A stretch of 10,545 bases of DNA from an uncultured Burkholderiales bacterium (GTDB lineage: Bacteria; Pseudomonadota; Gammaproteobacteria; Burkholderiales; Burkholderiaceae). Below are positions 6,324-10,545 of this stretch, one piece after another (within the stretch, counting starts at the first letter, position 1; each line of letters starts with the position of its first letter). The position numbers were made by a program, and so were the translations under genes. The stretch spans positions 1 through 10,545 of the forward strand of contig CAIMWY010000036.1 of assembly GCA_903845315.1 (NCBI GenBank), written 5' to 3'. The notes under the pieces are model-generated. The model ran no database searches. It worked only from the letters and a program-made list of their open reading frames with translations, and was not told the origin of the DNA.

Positions 6324-7994
6324 ATGTTGGATGGCTTTGTTCCTTTTCCCTCTGAGTTTGCCCAGCACTATCGCGCCAAAGGGTATTGGCAAGATCGCTC
6401 CTTGGCGGACGAGTTTGACGCGGTTTTTACCCGGTTTGCCGATCGCGTAGCCCTGATCGACGGTGACAAAAAATTTACCTTTGCTGACATCGATCGCATC
6501 ACCACCAACCTGGCACTCAACCTCCTTGAGTTGGGCTTGAAGCCTTTGGACCGTGTGGTGCCCACACTGCCCAATGTGCACGAGTTCGTGCTGCTGTACT
6601 TTGCCTTGCAAAAAATGGGTGCCATTCCCATTGCAGCCTTGGTGACCCATCGATTTGCCGAAATCAGCCAATTCGTCAACCTATCTGGTGCCACCACCTG
6701 CGTGTACCCCAGCACCTCGGGTGACTTTGCATTTGGCCCGGTGATCGACCGTGTTCAAGCGGACAACCCCTTACTCAAATTTCGCTTGGTTCTGGGTGAG
6801 GCGGGGCCAGGCGAGCATTCGTTGCTTGAGTTGATCGAGCGGCCAGCCCGTTGGCCGGCCTCCAAATTGGAAGAGATTCAGATTGATCCGGACGACCCAT
6901 GTATTTTTCAACTCTCGGGTGGGACCACCGGTATTCCCAAACTCATTCCCCGCACCAACAACGACTACGCCTACAACTCCAAGGTTGCAAGCGACGTGAC
7001 CGAAATTAATGCGGACTCGGTGCTGTTGTTGGTGTTGCCCATCGCCCATAACTTGCCTTTGGCTTGCCCAGGTATTCAGGGCTTTTTCTTCAAAGGTGCC
7101 AAGGTGGTGTTGCATCACAACACCCGTCCGGTTGACATGTTTGCTTTGATTCAAAAACACCAAGTCACGCATTTGAAGGTGGTGCCCGCCTTGTTGATTC
7201 GCTTGATCAACGACCCAATTGCCTACAACTATGACTTGTCGAGCATGAAGCTTATTCAAAGCGGAGGACAACGCATGCAACCTGAAGTGCGTTCGAAAAC
7301 GCGCCGTTTGATTCCCGGTGTTTTTGTTCAAGAAAACTTTGGCATGTCTGAGGGTACGCTGATGTTTGTTCGCGCTACAGACTCTGAAGTGGTCAAGCTC
7401 GAGACCTGTGGTCGTCCGGTGTGCGCGGACGACGAGGTAAAGCTTTTGGATGACGATGACTGTGAGGTGCCAGACGGCGAGGTGGGTGAACTCACGGTTC
7501 GTGGCCCCTACACCTTGCGCGGCTACTTTGGTGTGCCCGAATACAACGCAAAGCAATTCACCACCGATGGGTTTTACCGCTCGGGCGACTTGATGCGCAA
7601 ACACCCGTCGGGCAACTACATCGTTGAAGGACGCAAAAAAGACTTGATCAATCGCGGCGGCGAAAAGATCAGCGCCGAAGAAATTGAAAACTTGATCTTG
7701 ATGCACCCGGCCGTGCAAAACGTATCGTGTGTGCCCATGCCCGACGACAACATGGGCGAACGAATGTGCGCTTATGTCATCTTGAAGAGCGGCCAATCGT
7801 TGAGCTTGAAAGAACTCGTGACCTTCTTAATGAGCAAAGAGATTGCCAAGTTCAAGTTGCCAGAGCGGCTCGAATTTTTGACCGACTTTCCTGTCTCAAC
7901 CTTTGGCAAAGTTTCTAAAAAAACACTGGGCGAATGGATCACCCAAAAGCTTCAAACCGAACGCGCCAGTCTCAATGCTGCGACCGCGGGTTAA
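6324..7994 (+). CDS. EntE-family aryl-acid adenylate-forming ligase (AMP-binding)
   Basis: Role: ATP-dependent activation of a carboxylic acid to an acyl-adenylate and probably its CoA ester. Seen: 556 residues from the ATG at 6324, chosen because GAGGTG (6312-6317) precedes it and the N-terminus (P-x-E-F-A-x-x-Y-R-x-K-G-Y-W-Q-D) then aligns with EntE/DhbE. An in-frame ATG 36 bases earlier lies inside the SDR gene. Motifs: phosphate loop SGGTTGIPK (198-206), NFGMSEG (338-344), YRSGDL (418-423), hinge GRKKDLINRGGEKI (437-450) and catalytic K529 in FGKVSKK. The whole length resembles 2,3-dihydroxybenzoate-AMP ligases. Compared with DhbE numbering, the pocket keeps H234 and N235 (H242, N243), but Tyr236 is Leu244, Ser240 is Cys248, Val329 is Asn338 and Val337 is Leu346. 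Cys240 and Leu337 are the residues known from salicylate-activating relatives. No carrier protein or NRPS is nearby, so siderophore synthesis is unlikely; a catabolic aryl- or cyclic-acid CoA ligase is inferred. Confidence 0.92.
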   Translation: MLDGFVPFPSEFAQHYRAKGYWQDRSLADEFDAVFTRFADRVALIDGDKKFTFADIDRITTNLALNLLELGLKPLDRVVPTLPNVHEFVLLYFALQKMGAIPIAALVTHRFAEISQFVNLSGATTCVYPSTSGDFAFGPVIDRVQADNPLLKFRLVLGEAGPGEHSLLELIERPARWPASKLEEIQIDPDDPCIFQLSGGTTGIPKLIPRTNNDYAYNSKVASDVTEINADSVLLLVLPIAHNLPLACPGIQGFFFKGAKVVLHHNTRPVDMFALIQKHQVTHLKVVPALLIRLINDPIAYNYDLSSMKLIQSGGQRMQPEVRSKTRRLIPGVFVQENFGMSEGTLMFVRATDSEVVKLETCGRPVCADDEVKLLDDDDCEVPDGEVGELTVRGPYTLRGYFGVPEYNAKQFTTDGFYRSGDLMRKHPSGNYIVEGRKKDLINRGGEKISAEEIENLILMHPAVQNVSCVPMPDDNMGERMCAYVILKSGQSLSLKELVTFLMSKEIAKFKLPERLEFLTDFPVSTFGKVSKKTLGEWITQKLQTERASLNAATAG

Positions 7995-8015
7995 TGCATA
8001 CACAAGGAACACGCC

Positions 8016-8858
8016 ATGAGAATCATCGACCTGCACTGTTACCCCGGCACGCCAACGTGGATTGAATCGCAAGGCCCTTACCCGGCTGAATTGGCGCGTT
8101 ATTGGAAACGCGAATGGGTGGGTAAGAGCGAGCAAGACGTCTTGCAAGAATTCACCGATGCCGGTGTGCAAGCCTGCTTGGTGGCCTTGGATTTAGAGAC
8201 CACTGTGGCGGCCCCTGCATGTACCAACGAGTATGTGTACGACATGTGGAAGCGCCATCCCGGGCGGATCATCCAATGCTGGGGTGCTGTTGAACCAGCC
8301 AAAGGAGAAATTGCGATACGCCAAGTCAGAAAAGCAGTTCAAGAGCTGGGCTTTGTTGGTTTTCACTTTCACCCCATCATGCAGCACTTCGCGGTGAGTG
8401 ACCGACGCCATTACAACTTGTTTGAAGAAATCAACGCCCTCGGCGCTGCCGTCATGGTGGACGTGGGCACTACCGGCATGGGAGCCGGCATGCCCGGCGG
8501 CAACGGTGCGGTGATACGTCATGCGCACCCTGAGCACATCGATCAACTGGCGGCTGACTTTCCAAATCTCACCATCATCATGGCGCACCCCGGTTGGCCG
8601 TGGGTGGATGAAACCACCGCAGTCGCTTTGCACAAAGGCAATGTGTATTGGGAAATGTCGGGTTGGGCGCCCAAATATTTTCCGGGCAACTTGAAGGTGG
8701 ACATTCGGGGTCGTTTGCAAGACAAGATCATGTTTGGCAGCGACTACCCCAGCATGCCCTACGAACGTATCCTGCGTGAATGGGGGGAACTGGGTTACAA
8801 GCCGGAGGTGATGGAGAAAATCATGCACGGCAATGCCGAGCGTGTACTCGGTTTGTGA
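8016..8858 (+). CDS. Amidohydrolase_2 (ACMSD-type) family protein with altered metal site
   Basis: Role: this TIM-barrel family includes decarboxylases (ACMSD, gamma-resorcylate decarboxylase), hydratases and hydrolases acting on cyclic or aromatic acids. Seen: 280 residues, AAGGA at 8004-8008 with 7-base spacing, 21 bases after the ligase stop. It opens with IIDLHCYPG (H7, Y9), has GFHFHP (H117/H119), VDVGTTGMGAGMPGG (D149), IIMAHPGWPW (H191), FGSDYPSMPYERILREW (D243) and ends HGNAERVLGL, the usual C-terminal pattern. The first strand normally carries His-x-His, and the fifth-strand motif is normally V-H-T-G-T-T-G; here these are His-x-Tyr and V-D-V-G-T-T-G, so two expected metal ligands are replaced. 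The His on strand 6 and the Asp on strand 8 remain. Last gene of the operon; its position after the SDR and ligase suggests a ring-opening, hydrolysis, hydration or decarboxylation step. The reaction cannot be decided from sequence. Confidence 0.88.
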   Translation: MRIIDLHCYPGTPTWIESQGPYPAELARYWKREWVGKSEQDVLQEFTDAGVQACLVALDLETTVAAPACTNEYVYDMWKRHPGRIIQCWGAVEPAKGEIAIRQVRKAVQELGFVGFHFHPIMQHFAVSDRRHYNLFEEINALGAAVMVDVGTTGMGAGMPGGNGAVIRHAHPEHIDQLAADFPNLTIIMAHPGWPWVDETTAVALHKGNVYWEMSGWAPKYFPGNLKVDIRGRLQDKIMFGSDYPSMPYERILREWGELGYKPEVMEKIMHGNAERVLGL

Positions 8859-8880
8859 GCAGATGCCCTGTCAGGCGGCT

Positions 8881-10314
8881 TCAGCCGTGCTGAATCGAAA
8901 TGGTCTTGAGCACGGTGAAACCATACAAAGCTTCAAAGCCTTTTTCACGGCCCCAGCCACTGGCTTTGACGCCGCCAAACGGCAGCTCAATGCCGCCACC
9001 TGCGCCATAGTTGTTGATGAACACCTGGCCTGAGCGCACTTGTCGGGCCAGACGCATTTGGCGCGCACCGTCGCGCGTCCAAATGCTGGCCACCAAGCCG
9101 TAGTCGGTGGCGTTGGCAATGCGCACGGCATCGACCTCGTCGTCAAAGGGAAGGGCGGCCAACACGGGGCCAAACACTTCTTCTTGCGCCAAACGGTGTT
9201 GCACGGGTACATCGCGCACCAGCGTGGGCGCTTGGTAAAACCCACCAGCTGGCGCTTGGGGCACCACCTGGCCTTGTCCTGCGATGGGCAAACCGTCGTG
9301 CTGCACCTGCTGCAAAAAGTGTTGCACGCGTTCGAGCTGGCTGTGGCGAATCAGCGGGCCGCAATCGAGGTCCATCTGGGCTGGGCCGCAGCGCAGTTGG
9401 CCAAAGGCTTGGCTCAAGCGAGACAGCACCTCTTCATACGCCGAGCGTTGCACCAGCAAGCGACTGCCTGCCGAGCAGGTTTGTCCGGCGTTTTGCACGA
9501 TGGCGTTGACCACCACCGGCACCATGGCGTCGAAATCGGCATCGGCAAACACGATTTGCGGCGACTTGCCACCCAGCTCCAATGTGACCGGGGTGTAGTT
9601 GACGCTGGCGTTGCGCACCACCAGCTGCCCAATGGTGGGCGAGCCGGTGAATGAGATGTGGTCGATGCCGGGGTGCTTGACCAGCACATCGCCCGCTTCA
9701 TAGCCGTAGCCGGTGACGATGTTGAGTGCGCCGGGCGGCAAGCCCACCTCGGCGGCCAGCTCGGCCACACGCAACAAGGACAGACATGCGTCCTCTGCGG
9801 GTTTGACCACACAGGCGTTGCCTGCGGCCAACGCACCACCCACGCTGCGGCCAAAAATTTGCAGCGGATAGTTCCACGGCACGATGTGGCCGGTCACGCC
9901 ATGCGGCTCGCGCAAGGTCAACACGGTGTAGCCGTTTTGGTAGGGAATGGTGTGGCCCAGCAGCTTGTCAGCGGCTCCGGCATAGAACTCGAAGTAGCGC
10001 ACGATGGCGGCAGCATCGGCCCGTGCTTGCTTGAGCGGTTTGCCGCAGTCGCGCGATTCGAGTTGGGCCAGTTCTTCGGCATGGTCTTGCAGGGTGTAGG
10101 CGAGTTTCATCAACACTCGGCCACGCTCGGCGGCGGTGAAGCTGCCCCAATCGCCTTGGTAGGCCGTGCGGGCCGCAGCCACGGCATGGTCGATGTCTTG
10201 CGCGTTGCCGCGCGCGATGGATGCAAACGTGTCGCCGGTGGAGGGATCGATCACAGGAATGGATTCACCTGAAGTTCCTGCAACCCATTGGTTGTTGACG
10301 AAGTGCTGTGACAT
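8881..10314 (-). CDS. NAD(P)-dependent aldehyde dehydrogenase
   Basis: Role: oxidation of an aldehyde to the acid by the ALDH superfamily (PF00171) mechanism. Seen: 477 residues, full family length. Landmarks: PWNYP with N148, cofactor-binding K171 in KPAED, SFTGSPTIG (221-229), general base E246 in LELGGK, catalytic C280 in NAGQTCSAGSR, E379 in EEVFGPV, and the C-terminal PFGGVKASGWGREKG. All catalytic positions are intact. The ATG at 10312-10314 suits the usual N-terminus (F-V-N-N-Q-W-V), but no Shine-Dalgarno precedes it. Context: it lies 98 bases downstream of a hydroxypyruvate isomerase-like gene on the same strand and converges on the amidohydrolase gene with only 22 bases between the two stop codons. 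It is therefore in a different transcription unit from the ligase cluster. The substrate is not predictable; semialdehydes of sugar-acid or glyoxylate metabolism are possible given the isomerase neighbour. Confidence 0.95.
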   Translation of the reverse strand: MSQHFVNNQWVAGTSGESIPVIDPSTGDTFASIARGNAQDIDHAVAAARTAYQGDWGSFTAAERGRVLMKLAYTLQDHAEELAQLESRDCGKPLKQARADAAAIVRYFEFYAGAADKLLGHTIPYQNGYTVLTLREPHGVTGHIVPWNYPLQIFGRSVGGALAAGNACVVKPAEDACLSLLRVAELAAEVGLPPGALNIVTGYGYEAGDVLVKHPGIDHISFTGSPTIGQLVVRNASVNYTPVTLELGGKSPQIVFADADFDAMVPVVVNAIVQNAGQTCSAGSRLLVQRSAYEEVLSRLSQAFGQLRCGPAQMDLDCGPLIRHSQLERVQHFLQQVQHDGLPIAGQGQVVPQAPAGGFYQAPTLVRDVPVQHRLAQEEVFGPVLAALPFDDEVDAVRIANATDYGLVASIWTRDGARQMRLARQVRSGQVFINNYGAGGGIELPFGGVKASGWGREKGFEALYGFTVLKTISIQHG

Positions 10315-10399
10315 GGTGTGCGTGGTGAGAAATGCTTGGTAGGAAGGCTAGGCGGGTGTTGGGTGTGCGTGTGGTGTAGGTGCACTGTGCGGTGTGAGG
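10315..10399 (-). promoter_or_regulatory. C-rich, G-poor leader before the aldehyde dehydrogenase gene
   Basis: Read on the minus (coding) strand, these 85 bases are about half C and less than a tenth G, with many CAC repeats (for example CCTACACCACACGCACACCC). No Shine-Dalgarno or clear promoter is visible. Such a C-over-G bubble is the known hallmark of Rho utilisation (rut) regions and would leave the RNA unstructured. Whether it acts as an attenuator between the isomerase and dehydrogenase genes is inference. Confidence 0.35.
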
Positions 10400-10412
10400 C
10401 CGTGACGAGAGG

Positions 10413-10545
10413 CTAGCGACGTGCGCGCAGCCAATCCAGACCGGCGGACGTGCCGCCGGGTTGGCCACCCAAACGCGGGCGGTATTCACAGCCGATCCAG
10501 CCTTGCCAGCCACAGGCTTGCGAGACGTCGTCGATCACGTCAAAC
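10413..10545 (-). CDS. hyi: Hydroxypyruvate isomerase-like protein (C-terminal end only)
   Basis: Role: the Hyi/OtnI family interconverts hydroxypyruvate and tartronate semialdehyde, or 2-oxotetronate isomers, using a TIM-barrel sugar isomerase fold. Seen: the minus strand reads in frame from the window edge to a TAG at 10413-10415, giving 43 codons plus the stop. The translated end holds [12 protein letters not shown] and then GTSAGLDW, which matches the family's characteristic C-terminus (G-W-x-G-W-I-G-C-E-Y-x-P, then G-T-x-x-G-L-x-W). In the family the Glu of the CEY motif lies in the metal/active-site region. The N-terminal part is outside the window, so completeness cannot be judged. It lies upstream of the aldehyde dehydrogenase on the same strand, which suggests a shared unit for two- to four-carbon hydroxy-aldehyde metabolism. 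Confidence 0.8.
   Translation of the reverse strand, partial: FDVIDDVSQACGWQGWIGCEYRPRLGGQPGGTSAGLDWLRARR

Noticed and set aside
6771..7796. A 341-codon open frame on the minus strand opposite the ligase gene
   Set aside because: Its translation is His/Gln/Val-rich with no recognisable motif, the typical look of an antisense shadow of a G+C-rich gene. The plus strand here encodes a full EntE-like motif set.
6324..7994. Siderophore (catecholate) biosynthesis role for the ligase
   Set aside because: There are no isochorismate genes, aryl carrier protein, NRPS or siderophore uptake genes in the window. The pocket residues also do not match the 2,3-dihydroxybenzoate type.
8876..8887. CGGC-TTCA-GCCG hairpin between the convergent amidohydrolase and dehydrogenase genes as a terminator
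   Set aside because: The stem is only four base pairs, overlaps the dehydrogenase stop codon and has no T-run on either strand, so an intrinsic terminator cannot be supported.
9040..10272. Two plus-strand open frames of 204 codons each, opposite the aldehyde dehydrogenase
   Set aside because: They lie entirely antisense to a gene with every ALDH catalytic motif. Their products are Gly/His/Gln/Val-rich without domains, so they are shadows.

Overview
The window looks like chromosomal DNA of a betaproteobacterium, most likely order Burkholderiales (Comamonadaceae-like). The reasons are a Bug-type periplasmic solute receptor encoded divergently from a LysR regulator, long oxidoreductase/ligase genes with G+C-rich codon choice, and a typical 'SACGGGGG' small lipoprotein. 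This placement is by gene style only; no marker gene is present.

Left part (1-3455), accessory in character. On the minus strand a 54-residue lipoprotein gene (1724-1888) is followed after 13 bases by a long exported-protein gene that starts at a GTG (1710) and stays open for 570 codons to the left edge. Facing away from them is a plus-strand, AT-richer gene (2003-2740) for an inner-membrane-anchored protein with a TonB-like Ser-x3-His anchor and a four-cysteine C-terminus. Between 2741 and 3455 there is no clearly intact gene. It holds a minus-strand reading frame of unknown type (2769-3275) that runs into the decayed remains of a YHYH-domain gene (3197-3361).

Middle part (3456-8858), a catabolic gene cluster. 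A LysR regulator (3456-4349, minus) is divergent from a plus-strand gene row: Bug receptor, SDR oxidoreductase, EntE-family aryl-acid adenylate ligase and an amidohydrolase_2 (ACMSD-type) enzyme. The control region between regulator and receptor carries a TGAT-N11-ATCA dyad, a textbook LysR T-N11-A box. Read together, the genes suggest regulated capture of an organic acid, ATP-dependent activation, one NADP(H)-linked redox step, and a C-C or C-N lytic, hydration or decarboxylation step. The substrate is not evident. The ligase pocket resembles salicylate-type rather than 2,3-dihydroxybenzoate-type enzymes, and the amidohydrolase has lost two expected metal ligands, so the route may be uncommon.

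Right part (8881-10545), minus strand. The C-terminal end of a hydroxypyruvate isomerase-like gene is followed, after a C-rich and G-poor 98-base gap, by a complete NAD(P)-dependent aldehyde dehydrogenase gene that converges on the catabolic cluster. No RNA genes, CRISPR arrays, insertion sequences or origins were seen.
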